Assembly (NCBI GenBank): GCA_050331715.1
Contig: JBHJGO010000025.1
Coordinates: 1 to 63,064, forward strand
Source: JBHJGO01 sp050331715
GTDB lineage: Bacteria > Cyanobacteriota > Cyanobacteriia > Cyanobacteriales > Microcoleaceae
Direction: 5' to 3'
DNA length: 63,064 nucleotides
The notes under the pieces are model-generated. The model saw only the letters and a program-made list of their open reading frames with translations, searched no databases and had not been told where the DNA came from. Positions within the stretch are counted from its first letter, which is position 1. Each line of letters opens with the position of its first letter. This document shows, one piece after another, positions 25,717 through 34,562 of the stretch. The position numbers were made by a program, and so were the translations under genes.

Positions 25717-26676
25717 ATGGATGAAGAACTCGAACAATACATCACCTTACTCCAATCCGATCAAGTTGAAGACCGTCTAGTGGCCGTCAAAACGCTGCAA
25801 CACCTGGGGGAAGAAGAAGCGATTGATCCTCTGATCCAAGCCCTGGAAGATGATGACATTAATGTCCAGAAAATTACCGTTACTGCTCTTTGGGAACTGG
25901 CTAATCCAAAGGCCATTAAACCCCTGATGCCCTGCTTAAAATCTCCTGATCCAGAAGTTCGGACAGAAGCCCTATCTGCCCTGAAGGAACTTGTTGCTCC
26001 GGACGACCTGCTAATGTTGCTCGATGCACTTCAGGAAGAAAGTGAACCGATGCAATTGGGTGTACTAATTCTGCTGCGGAAAATTCATGATGCCCAAGCA
26101 TTGCCCTACGTTTTACCCTTCTTCGAATCCACTTCGGCAGATTTGCGGGAAACTGCGGTTACAACCTTACGCTATCTAAATCAGGTGGAGCGCTGTCCAG
26201 AAGCCTTAGCTCTAATGCGAGATTCTGATGAATCAGTGCGTCGAGCGGCTGCTCTGACCTTGGGTTACTTACAGGATGAAGAAGTTATTGCTCACCTGAC
26301 CCAAGCTTTAACCGATGACCCTGATTGGCAGGTGCGGCGGAATGCTGCCCAGTCCCTTACCCTTCACAAAAATCTCAGTTCTATTCCAGCTTTGGGCCAA
26401 GCCCTGGCCGATGAAAACTGGCAGGTGCGTAAGTTCACCGCAAAAACCCTGCAACAGGTCGCTGATGGCAGCGTGATTCCTCAACTGGTCACTTGTCTGG
26501 CGGATGAATATTCAGATATTCGGCGGGATGCAGCCATTGCCCTGGGCAACTTGGGTGATCCGACTGTGCTGAATTCCTTAAAGCAAACCCTCGATGATCC
26601 AGACGCAGATGTTCGGATCTATTCTCAGCGGGCAATTGAAAAAATCCAGCAAGGTCAGCCATCAGCAGTCCAATGA
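25717..26676 (+). CDS. HEAT-repeat protein
   Basis: A 319-residue all-helical protein with about nine HEAT-like (PBS-lyase type) repeats, e.g. DRLVAVKTLQHLGEEEAIDPL, VRRAAALTLGYLQDEEVI, VRRNAAQSLTLHKN, IRRDAAIALGNLGDP. HEAT proteins of cyanobacteria act as lyase-like chaperones or as binding scaffolds. Here it sits 17 bp after the ferredoxin and overlaps the Mrp gene by 4 bp (ATGA), so it is likely co-translated with Fe-S proteins and may help cluster insertion or complex assembly; that is inference. No signal peptide or membrane segment. Confidence 0.88.
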   Translation: MDEELEQYITLLQSDQVEDRLVAVKTLQHLGEEEAIDPLIQALEDDDINVQKITVTALWELANPKAIKPLMPCLKSPDPEVRTEALSALKELVAPDDLLMLLDALQEESEPMQLGVLILLRKIHDAQALPYVLPFFESTSADLRETAVTTLRYLNQVERCPEALALMRDSDESVRRAAALTLGYLQDEEVIAHLTQALTDDPDWQVRRNAAQSLTLHKNLSSIPALGQALADENWQVRKFTAKTLQQVADGSVIPQLVTCLADEYSDIRRDAAIALGNLGDPTVLNSLKQTLDDPDADVRIYSQRAIEKIQQGQPSAVQ

Positions 26677-27764
26677 CCCATTCTTCCCCCTTTATTAAAC
26701 CCCAATTTGAGATTCCCGATGCTGAGGTTGATGCTCAAACGGCCCATCGTCGGCGGATGGTGATTGATTGCTTGAAACAAGTGATCGAACCTATTCTGAA
26801 GGACAACATCATTCGTCTCGGTATGGTGCGAAATCTTCGAGTCATCGATGATTATGTCTACTTGAGATTCTATGTGGGAGACCATCAAAGGGATCTGGAA
26901 ACCCAAGTTCAAGATGCTCTCTCGGACTTTACGTGGTGTAAATAGGTCTATGTCCAACCCTGTACCATTCCAGAGGTAAAGATTACCCTGGCGATTGCTA
27001 GTGGCAAAGGGGGTGTCGGGAAATCCACGACCTCGGTGAATCTGGCAGCAGCGCTCAGTCAGTCCGGGGCCAAGGTTGGACTCTTAGATGCAGATGTTTA
27101 TGGGCCAAACGTGCCACAGATGTTAGGGCTAGAACAGTCGGATGTGCAGGTGGATGAGACGGAAGCCGGGCAGCGGTTTATTCCCCTGGAAGCCCATGGG
27201 TTGAAAGTCATGTCCGTGGGCCTGATGGCAGAGCCAGGTCGTCCTTTAGCATGGCGAGGGCCAGTGCTGCACAAATATCTGACTCAGCTTATCCAGGATG
27301 TTGAATGGGGTGAACTGGATTACCTCCTGATTGACTTACCGCCGGGAACGGGAGATCCTCAAATCACAATCGTTCAAGAAAGCCCCATTTGTGGGGTGGT
27401 GATTGTCACCACTCCGCAGCAAGTTGCCGTTTCAGATGTGCGACGGAATGTGCATCTGTTTCGTCAAGTGGGTGTTCCCGTCCTGGGAATTATTGAGAAT
27501 ATGAGTTATCTGCTGAATGAGCAGGGAGAACGCTTGAATGTTTTCGGTCAGGGTGGCGGTGAAACCATCGCCGCAGAACTTCAAGCCCCACTTTTAGGCC
27601 AAATTCCACTTGACCCAAAGATTTGTACCCAAGGCGATCGCGGAACGCCAATTGTTTTATCTGAGCCTCAAGCTCCAGCGAGTCAAACATTTACTCAACT
27701 TGCCAGTTCTTTAAATCAAACCTTCGGGTTCAATCAAGCCTTCGGGCTTTGCAGCAATCGTTAA
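26673..27764 (+). pseudogene. Mrp/ApbC-type Fe-S carrier ATPase with in-frame TAG
   Basis: One reading frame with an in-frame TAG at 26943-26945. Before it is the DUF59/MIP18-like domain (about 90 residues, LGMVRNLRVIDDYVYLRFYV). After it the frame continues with VYVQPCTIP, the P-loop SGKGGVGKST, LLDADVYGPN, DLPPGTGDPQ and IENMSY: a complete Mrp P-loop NTPase that carries Fe-S clusters to apoproteins. A GTG at 27036 lies after the P-loop and cannot start a working protein. A Lys-stop-Val context suggests a CAG or other sense codon changed to TAG. Operon position after the ferredoxin and HEAT genes suggests a dedicated cluster carrier. Cannot tell a true null from a sequencing error. The classical CxxC of Mrp proteins was not seen. 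Confidence 0.8.
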
Positions 27765-27808
27765 TGGTTTGGATGATTTCTGAGAGAGATTTTTCTCAAG
27801 GTCTTGAA

Positions 27809-29077
27809 TTAGAACACGATAGGTGGCAAGTGGCCATCGCCACGCAGTTGACTTTCGCGTCGAATTTCCGCACCACGCGTCTGGACTTCTGCAATACTCT
27901 GCACGCCGACGAGACGCATCGCTCGATCCAGGTCAGACTCCAGGATCTCAAATGCCCGAGTTAAGCCAGCATGACCTCCGGCTCCGATTCCGGCAGCAGT
28001 CACGCGACCAAGACCAACTGCCTTCACCCCATAGGATAGGGCAATCAAAATATCGGTACCATTGCGGATACCCCCATCCATCATAAAGTCGAGCTGTGTA
28101 TCGCCCATGAGCGGCATTTCTTGAGCCACGATATGCAATGTTGGGGGGACTCGATCCTGTTGGCGACCGCCATGATTTGACCAAATCACGCCTGATGCCC
28201 CCATTTCCTCGGCTTTCCGAGCATCGTCAGCACAGTGTACACCCTTCACAATCAGCGGCTTATCATCCCCCCACGCTTCTTTAATCCAGGTCAAATCTTC
28301 CCAGGTCACAGCTGAGGCAGCAAGCTGTTTCCCAATGTCGGCATAGGGCATGGGCTGGCCATATTGATCAATCACGTTGACAAACTGCATTAGTCCGCCG
28401 TCCCGAAAATGATCGATAAGCCACGGCAAACGGGGGAGCATTTGTGGGGCCAGCATCAGTTTCCGGACGGCAAGCTCTAGTTGCTCTGGCAGATCAAGAC
28501 CCCGAAAAGACCCAGTCACCTGCATGGGTTTCATCCTAGCGTGCAGGGCTCGCAACCCTGAGACCCCCGTGTCAATCGTCAAGATCAGGGCAGTGAAGCC
28601 TGCCTTTTTTGCCCGCTCAATTCCTCGTAGCGCTGTCTCGCGACCACCACAAAGGTAAAGCTGATACCAACAATCACCGACCGAAGCCTTAGCAACCTCT
28701 TCCATCGGCGTTCCTGAAAACGTAGACATACCCATGACTGTGCCAAACTCCCCTGCCACTTGTGAGGCAACCGCCTCTGCCATTGGATAGAGGGTTCGCA
28801 AACTTCCCACGGGTGAAATGTACCAGGGTACTGCCAAACGGTGACCCACCACTGTTGTACTCAGGTCTATTGATGGAAAGCTCAAAGCCCCCCGGGCAGT
28901 CGTCATCGACTGTTGAAACGCCCGTACATTTGCTCGTAATGTGGTTTCAGAATCCGCTCCACCTCGAAAATATTCAGACACGACCGGGGGAACCCGAAGC
29001 ATCATCAGTTTCCAAAGGTCTTCCGTTGTCAGGGCATCAGCAATTTGTTGATGTTTTCGGATCATTGGCACTCTCAA
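27809..29077 (-). CDS. FMN-dependent alpha-hydroxyacid oxidase/dehydrogenase
   Basis: A 422-residue TIM-barrel enzyme of the glycolate/lactate oxidase family. FMN and substrate residues are visible in YISPVGSLRTLYP, WYQLYLCGGRE, LIVKGVHCADDARKAEE, the active-site SNHGGRQ and DGGIRNGTDI. It oxidises a small 2-hydroxyacid to the 2-oxoacid with FMN. Cyanobacterial members act on L-lactate or glycolate, but this one has unusual residues around the barrel and the substrate is open. It is convergent with the mrp frame (44 bp gap) and lies 9 bp downstream of the DOPA-dioxygenase-like gene, with which it is probably co-transcribed. Confidence 0.9.
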   Translation of the reverse strand: MRVPMIRKHQQIADALTTEDLWKLMMLRVPPVVSEYFRGGADSETTLRANVRAFQQSMTTARGALSFPSIDLSTTVVGHRLAVPWYISPVGSLRTLYPMAEAVASQVAGEFGTVMGMSTFSGTPMEEVAKASVGDCWYQLYLCGGRETALRGIERAKKAGFTALILTIDTGVSGLRALHARMKPMQVTGSFRGLDLPEQLELAVRKLMLAPQMLPRLPWLIDHFRDGGLMQFVNVIDQYGQPMPYADIGKQLAASAVTWEDLTWIKEAWGDDKPLIVKGVHCADDARKAEEMGASGVIWSNHGGRQQDRVPPTLHIVAQEMPLMGDTQLDFMMDGGIRNGTDILIALSYGVKAVGLGRVTAAGIGAGGHAGLTRAFEILESDLDRAMRLVGVQSIAEVQTRGAEIRRESQLRGDGHLPPIVF

Positions 29078-29086
29078 ACCTCCATC

Positions 29087-29482
29087 TCAATTTTCTGCCT
29101 CTGAGGAAGCTTCTGACTGCAAGGAACCTTCCGACTGAGAATCAAAGATGGATAGTTTAAGCGGTACAGCCTCCCCTAACCATGATGCATGTTCGGTGTG
29201 ATCCGCAAGGTCATTACCTGTCAATGCATGTACGAGAATTGTCAAACCATCTCTGTTATTCTCAAGCCACGGAATTAATGAGTCAAACTGCGTCTTATCA
29301 AAACTGAGTTGACAACTCCAGCGAGGGTGAGGGCCAACCAATCTTTGGTGAATTCGACCGACCGACACTCCAAAGCGCTTACCTGCCGCTTCGCAGAGCA
29401 ATGAGGCTTTCTCCAGGGAGGTTGCGCCAAAATAAACGTGGGCGTGGTAACGTTCGTACTTGTTAGCTGGTCGCTTTGTCAT
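29087..29482 (-). CDS. DOPA 4,5-dioxygenase family protein
   Basis: A 131-residue protein of the small DOPA-dioxygenase family. Conserved histidines are in YHAHVYF, RIHQRLVGPHPRWSC, ILVHALTGND and LADHTEHASWLGE. Plant and fungal relatives open catechol rings; bacterial roles are mostly unknown. ATG 29482 is chosen over the TTG at 29497 because the family normally begins a few residues before the YHAHVYF motif. It lies 9 bp upstream of the hydroxyacid oxidase. The extra tail after LSIF is Ser/Glu-rich. Confidence 0.85.
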   Translation of the reverse strand: MTKRPANKYERYHAHVYFGATSLEKASLLCEAAGKRFGVSVGRIHQRLVGPHPRWSCQLSFDKTQFDSLIPWLENNRDGLTILVHALTGNDLADHTEHASWLGEAVPLKLSIFDSQSEGSLQSEASSEAEN

Positions 29483-29557
29483 CAAGAGAATCACCAATCA
29501 CTCTACAAAAGTCATACTGTCAACAGGAAATTTTTGCCTAAAACTGTATCTACAGCA

Positions 29558-32452
29558 TCACTTGGCTTCCATCCAGTTATTTCCGGCATCGATATCAACC
29601 ACCAGCGGAACTTTAAGCTGAACCGCACTTTCCATGGCAGATCGGATCTGAGGCTGCAATGTCTCCCACTCCGGTTGAGGCACTTCAAATACTAACTCAT
29701 CGTGCACTTGAAGTAACAGACGGGCCTGATAATTTTGCAAGACCTCATGCAATTTGACCATTGCAATCTTGATAATGTCTGCGCTCGATCCCTGGATTGG
29801 AGCATTTGATGCAGCCCTGAGTAACTGGGAATCGTTCTGATTAATTCCTTTCAATTGATCTAAATGAATTGCATCGGGATCAGCTCCTAACAAACTATTG
29901 AGCCGACTACTGACAAAACTAAAGTAACGCCGACGACCCAGCAAGGTCTCAACATATCCCTGGGTCACCGCTTTTTTCTTCTGTTCTTCTAGGTAATTGA
30001 AAACTTTAGAGTAACGTTCGTTAAACCGTTCAATAAACTCTTTCCCCTGACTTTGGCTGACTTTGGCTTCACGGGCAAATCGTTGTGCGCCCATACCATA
30101 AATCACACCGAAGTTAATGGTCTTGGCTAGCCGCCGTTCATCAGCACTAATATCGTCCTTTTCAAACAGAATTTGTGCCGTTAGTGTGTGAACATCTCGA
30201 TTATTCTGATAGGCATCAATCAGGACTTCTTCACCACTTAAATGGGCTAGAATCCGTAGTTCAATTTGTGAATAATCTGCCGCAACCAGTAACCAATCGG
30301 ACTCTGGAATAAACGCTCGACGAATCTGTCGGGAAAATTCAGTGCGGATCGGGATATTCTGTAGGTTGGGATTTGAGGAAGATAATCGTCCTGTGGCCGT
30401 GATCGCTTGATTAAAATCTGTGTGTACCCGACGGGTCTTTGGATTCACCAGTTCTGGCAAGGCATCGACATAGGTTGACTTTAACTTTGCCAGGGTTCGA
30501 TGCTCTAGAATACAGTCAACGACCGGATGATCCCCTTTGAGCTTATCTAGAACTTTGGCATCGGTTGAGTAGCCCGTCTTGGTTTTGCGGGATTTCTTCT
30601 TACTTAATCCTAAAGTTTCAAACAATAGCTCACTCAATTGCTTGGGAGAACTGAGATTAAATTCTTCGCCTGCATCCTTGTACGCTTGCTGCTCGATCTG
30701 ATTCAACTGAACTTCGATTTCTTGGGAGAGTTGTTGCAGGTAATCCGTATCAATTCGGATGCCCTGAAGTTCCATCTCAGCCAAAACAGGTTCTAACGGT
30801 TGCTCAATTTCCGTGAGTAATTTCAAGAGCTGAGGCTGCTGTTCTAACTCTGTCTTTAACTTTGAAAATAGTTGAAATGTAGTGTAAACATCCAAGCCAC
30901 AATATTCAGCAACCTGGTCAATTTCAAGGTCAGCAATTGTTTTGCCCTTCGGAACCAGGTCAGTATAACTCTGGGCCATTAACCCTGCTTCCAAATACTT
31001 GAGAGAAAGGGCACTGAGATTATGGTTGCCTTCAGGATTGAGGACGTAACTAGCCAGCATCGTATCGAATATCACACCTGCCAAGTCAATGCCCTGGACT
31101 CGAAAGATGAGCCGATCAAATTTGGAATTCTGTAGAACCTTCGGGTGTTTTTCACTCTCTAGAATGGGTCGGAGGGCTTCTAGAACAATGGATTTTTCCA
31201 ACTGTTCTCCACCCTCTAGGGTGTGGTTCAGAGGAATATAAGCCATCTCTGACTTGCCCGTTCCCCAACAGCAACCGATACCGACTAATTCTGCATCGTG
31301 GGGTTCTAGAGCAGTCGTTTCCGTGTCCCAGGCGACGGGAGTTTCTGAATCTGTTAAGTTAGCTAATTGCTGAACCAGCGCTTCTAACTGTTTCGAGGTC
31401 TGAACAATTTGAGGCTGAATCACCGGAACTTGAATCGCCTGGGCAGCCTGGGTTTCTTCCTCACTCCAAAACCATAGATCTGCATCTCCCGATCCAGATT
31501 TAAACTCGATGGAACGGTTCAGTGCGATGTCTTGACCCGTTGAATCTTCCTGCTCTAATTTCTCCGGTTGAATTTGATTGATAAAAGAGTAGAATTCTAG
31601 CTTTTCCAGCAGGGGTAAAGCTTGCCCTGGTTTTAATCCTGTAAATTGACAGTCTTCTAAGCTGACCTGAATCGGCACATCTCGCACGATTCTAGCCATG
31701 TACTGTGAGTGTTCAGCCGCTTTCTTGCCTTCAATTAACTTTTTCTGAGTCGCTCCCTTAATTTGATCAATGGAGGCGTAGACCTTTTCTAAGGAGGAAT
31801 ATTCTTTTAGTAATTGAACGGCTGTTTTTTCACCAATGCCCCGCACCCCTGGAATGTTGTCAGACTTATCGCCACAGAGGGCTTTGTAGTCTACCACCTG
31901 GTTGGGCATGACTTTGAGTTTTTCATAGACCTCTTGAATACCGAACTCTAGGGGGGTACTCCCGCGATTGTGACTCAGGTGAAGAATTTTGACCTGTTCT
32001 GCATCATCAATCAGTTGAAATAAATCCTGATCGCCGGACAAAATCCTGACTTGATATCCAGCTTCAGCTCCCTGTTCAGCCAGGGTTCCCAGAACATCAT
32101 CCGCCTCAAATCCTGATTGAACGGCAATGGCCAGTTGGAAACCTTCTAGCAACTCCCATAGATTGCGGATATCTTCTAGGAAATCTTCGGGTGCTTCTGT
32201 TCTATCCGCTTTGTAGTTGGCATCCGCCTGATGACGGAACGTAGGTTCATCCTGGTCAAAGGCAATGGCCAGATAGTCCGGCTGATAGTTTTTGATCACT
32301 TCTATCAGGGACTTGAGAAAGCCAAAACAAACACTGGTGGGAATCCCTGTTTTAGTCCGCAGACCTCCGTCCCGACTCTTGGCATAGGCATAGTAAGCCC
32401 GAAAGGCCAGGGAATGACCATCGACGAGAACAAAGACTGGAGAATCTGCCAC
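29558..32452 (-). CDS. polA: DNA polymerase I
   Basis: A 964-residue three-domain PolA for Okazaki processing and repair. The 5'-3' nuclease (FEN-like) is in residues about 1-290 (VLVDGHSLAFRAYYAY, ADDVLGTLA, GDKSDNIPGVRGIG). The 3'-5' exonuclease spans about 360-550 and keeps the first acidic motif in AWDTETTAL, so proofreading may be active. The polymerase palm has DYSQIELRILAHLS, the O-helix RRLAKTINFGVIYGMG and the catalytic VHDELVFE. Length is in range for cyanobacterial PolA. No neighbours of related role. Confidence 0.97.
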   Translation of the reverse strand: MADSPVFVLVDGHSLAFRAYYAYAKSRDGGLRTKTGIPTSVCFGFLKSLIEVIKNYQPDYLAIAFDQDEPTFRHQADANYKADRTEAPEDFLEDIRNLWELLEGFQLAIAVQSGFEADDVLGTLAEQGAEAGYQVRILSGDQDLFQLIDDAEQVKILHLSHNRGSTPLEFGIQEVYEKLKVMPNQVVDYKALCGDKSDNIPGVRGIGEKTAVQLLKEYSSLEKVYASIDQIKGATQKKLIEGKKAAEHSQYMARIVRDVPIQVSLEDCQFTGLKPGQALPLLEKLEFYSFINQIQPEKLEQEDSTGQDIALNRSIEFKSGSGDADLWFWSEEETQAAQAIQVPVIQPQIVQTSKQLEALVQQLANLTDSETPVAWDTETTALEPHDAELVGIGCCWGTGKSEMAYIPLNHTLEGGEQLEKSIVLEALRPILESEKHPKVLQNSKFDRLIFRVQGIDLAGVIFDTMLASYVLNPEGNHNLSALSLKYLEAGLMAQSYTDLVPKGKTIADLEIDQVAEYCGLDVYTTFQLFSKLKTELEQQPQLLKLLTEIEQPLEPVLAEMELQGIRIDTDYLQQLSQEIEVQLNQIEQQAYKDAGEEFNLSSPKQLSELLFETLGLSKKKSRKTKTGYSTDAKVLDKLKGDHPVVDCILEHRTLAKLKSTYVDALPELVNPKTRRVHTDFNQAITATGRLSSSNPNLQNIPIRTEFSRQIRRAFIPESDWLLVAADYSQIELRILAHLSGEEVLIDAYQNNRDVHTLTAQILFEKDDISADERRLAKTINFGVIYGMGAQRFAREAKVSQSQGKEFIERFNERYSKVFNYLEEQKKKAVTQGYVETLLGRRRYFSFVSSRLNSLLGADPDAIHLDQLKGINQNDSQLLRAASNAPIQGSSADIIKIAMVKLHEVLQNYQARLLLQVHDELVFEVPQPEWETLQPQIRSAMESAVQLKVPLVVDIDAGNNWMEAK

Positions 32453-32554
32453 GTTATTCGCAAGGCGGTAAACAATAGACTACATTCTAACGGAAGTCTT
32501 GACTCAGACCACTATGCATCACGGGTCTAGCCTTGGATAAACCACCCGCCCCGC

Positions 32555-32914
32555 TCATGGAATCCAGATTGACCCCAGGGTTGGGTCTGTGGGTGTCTGC
32601 CCTTCGAGTAACTGATAGAGCATCACAAAAAAGGCAAGTAATCCTGCCACAATCATCACAATTCCAGGCATCCATTTCCCGGTTTTCATGATGCGGACGA
32701 TAAATACGCAAACTAAACCGATAGTCAGAGGAATGGCCAGAGCCAGACCCCAGGCTTTTCCCTGCAACGCCAGAACCCCCAAAAGAATTAGAATAATTCC
32801 ACTGATGCCGCCTGACATTAATGAAACAGTGCTTTTGGCTTTGACATATCCAAATAGGCCGCCCAAGAGGCTGAGAGCACCGTAAGCAATTGTCGCTATA
32901 ATTCCTGGATTCAT
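32555..32914 (-). CDS. TMEM14-family small membrane protein
   Basis: A 119-residue protein with four predicted membrane helices, e.g. IIATIAYGALSLLGGLFGY and LALAIPLTIGLVCVFIV. The N-terminal motif GGLFGYVKAKSTVSLMSGGISG is that of the TMEM14/UPF0136 family. Plastid relatives in plants are proposed fatty-acid exporters; the bacterial role is not known. The ATG lies about 20 bp from a 13-bp tandem repeat array upstream. Confidence 0.85.
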   Translation of the reverse strand: MNPGIIATIAYGALSLLGGLFGYVKAKSTVSLMSGGISGIILILLGVLALQGKAWGLALAIPLTIGLVCVFIVRIMKTGKWMPGIVMIVAGLLAFFVMLYQLLEGQTPTDPTLGSIWIP

Positions 32915-32936
32915 CGAGAGCTGATTTCCTTAAATA

Positions 32937-32974
32937 TTGCGTGAACAAATTGCGTGAACAAATTGCATGAACAA
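32937..32974. repeat. 13-bp tandem repeat, three copies
   Basis: TTGCGTGAACAAA repeated with a third, slightly changed copy (TTGCATGAACAA). It lies in the 180-bp space between the divergent TMEM14-like and DUF815 genes, just upstream of the former. Confidence 0.8.
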
Positions 32975-33093
32975 CCGACCGTTGCGGCGATGGCAAACTA
33001 TCATAGGACTCAGTTTATCCAATCGGTTGTTGTCCCTCGAATCGGTTGATATAAAACTTATTACAGCATCACGTCACAATTGACCTCAAACAG

Positions 33094-34470
33094 ATGACCG
33101 CATCGAATCTTCAGAATCTTGATCAGGATAGTGTTGTAAGCCAGCTAAAAACCCTTCAGCGTCAAGCGAGTTCCCTGCTACTGTATCAGGCTGTTCTGGC
33201 AGATGACATGGGTCAATCGTTGCTCCACCTGCTGGACAGTTTGTTAGAAGCGCTGCAATGTCCAGAGTCGAGTTTGGCTTGCCTCAAAGCCTATGGCGCT
33301 TGGTTTCAGACCCAGGCTCAGTATCAACAGAGTGGGTCAGAACATTTGCTCAATCAACTGCTCAACACTGAGAATCCCTTTACTCAACAGGCTCAGAAGA
33401 CTGAGTTCAAGCTCCTTCCGACTGCGCTAGTCACTGCTGCCCAATCCGATCTACAAGCATTGCAACAGCTCTATTCCTGTCGGCCAGAACAACTTAGTCA
33501 ATGGGTTCAACTCGCAACCTCTCTCTCGAACCCACCCGTCGCCTGGCTATCTCAGGTTTCACCTGGAACCGAAGCATTACAGGGCCAAGGATTGCAATCT
33601 CAAGCATCACAGATTCAAGCGTTACTAATGTCCCTAGACAATTGGTCGGAGGCTGTCGAACCCTTAGCCGATCACTACTACAAATTCGGAGCAGGTGGGT
33701 TCGCTTGTATGATGGCCTTCCGCTGGCAACGGGGCGAACTCTTGCCTGTGGGACATCCAGACCCGGTCAACCTGGAGCAATTGGTCGGTTACGAATTCCA
33801 GCGGGATTTGCTGATCAAAAACACCGAATTCCTTCTAGAAGGCTTTCCTGCCCAGAATGTTCTACTCTACGGTAGTCGAGGTTCGGGAAAATCCTCTCTG
33901 GTGAAAGCCCTGCTGAATCACTACAGCCATCGGGGTCTGCGGTTAATTGAAGTGGCCAAGTCCGATTTGCACGATCTCCCCTTGGTGATCGAACAGTTGC
34001 GGGGAACCCCTCAGAAATTCATTATTTTTGTGGATGATCTGTCCTTCGAGGAAGACGACGATATTTTCAAGGCGTTAAAAGTAGTTCTGGAGGGTAATAT
34101 CACCGCTCGACCGCAGAATGTGGTGGTCTATGCCACCTCCAATCGACGCCATCTGGTGCGAGAGTTCTTTGAGGATCGGCCTCGACCCAGTGATCAGGAC
34201 GAGATTCATACCTGGGATACGGTACAGGAGAAATTGTCCTTTAGCGATCGCTTTGGACTCACCCTCACCTTTGAACCCGCAGATCAAAATACCTATCTGC
34301 AAATCGTGCGTCATCTGGCACAGCAAGCAGCGTTGACCCTGAGTTCTGAGGATCTAGAGTTTCAAGCTCTGCAATGGGCCACACGCCACAATGGTCGCTC
34401 AGGACGAACGGCTCGACAATTTATCGACTTTCTGACAGCAGAACAGGCCCTTGGTAAACTTAAAGGATAG
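33094..34470 (+). CDS. DUF815 AAA-type ATPase
   Basis: A 458-residue P-loop ATPase. An alpha-helical N-terminal half of about 225 residues precedes the conserved DUF815 core: Walker A GSRGSGKSS at about residues 260-268, Walker B-like FIIFVDDLSFEED, the sensor stretch VVYATSNRRHLV, and LTFEPADQNTYLQIV. Family function is not established; such proteins resemble AAA+ remodelling factors. The ATG follows a 180-bp intergenic region. sppA starts 89 bp downstream, after a tandem repeat. Confidence 0.85.
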   Translation: MTASNLQNLDQDSVVSQLKTLQRQASSLLLYQAVLADDMGQSLLHLLDSLLEALQCPESSLACLKAYGAWFQTQAQYQQSGSEHLLNQLLNTENPFTQQAQKTEFKLLPTALVTAAQSDLQALQQLYSCRPEQLSQWVQLATSLSNPPVAWLSQVSPGTEALQGQGLQSQASQIQALLMSLDNWSEAVEPLADHYYKFGAGGFACMMAFRWQRGELLPVGHPDPVNLEQLVGYEFQRDLLIKNTEFLLEGFPAQNVLLYGSRGSGKSSLVKALLNHYSHRGLRLIEVAKSDLHDLPLVIEQLRGTPQKFIIFVDDLSFEEDDDIFKALKVVLEGNITARPQNVVVYATSNRRHLVREFFEDRPRPSDQDEIHTWDTVQEKLSFSDRFGLTLTFEPADQNTYLQIVRHLAQQAALTLSSEDLEFQALQWATRHNGRSGRTARQFIDFLTAEQALGKLKG

Positions 34471-34510
34471 GTTAAAAACACGCTAAGAGTCTTTTTGATA
34501 AACACTATTT

Positions 34511-34562
34511 CCAGAAACATAATCCAGAAACATATCCCAGAAACATATCCCAGAAACATATG
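34511..34562 (+). repeat. 13-bp tandem repeat, four copies, containing the sppA start codon
   Basis: Units CCAGAAACATATC (with CCAGAAACATAAT first and CCAGAAACATATG last) begin at 34511, 34524, 34537 and 34550. The last three bases of the last unit are the ATG of sppA (34560-34562). No Shine-Dalgarno sequence is visible in the array. Confidence 0.85.

Noticed and set aside
27036..27764. Independent ParA-like gene from GTG 27036
   Set aside because: This start lies after the P-loop; the conserved GKGGVGKST is upstream in the same frame.
34511..34562. CRISPR array
   Set aside because: The units are directly adjacent, 13 bp, without spacers, and no cas genes are present; none of the tandem arrays here is a CRISPR.
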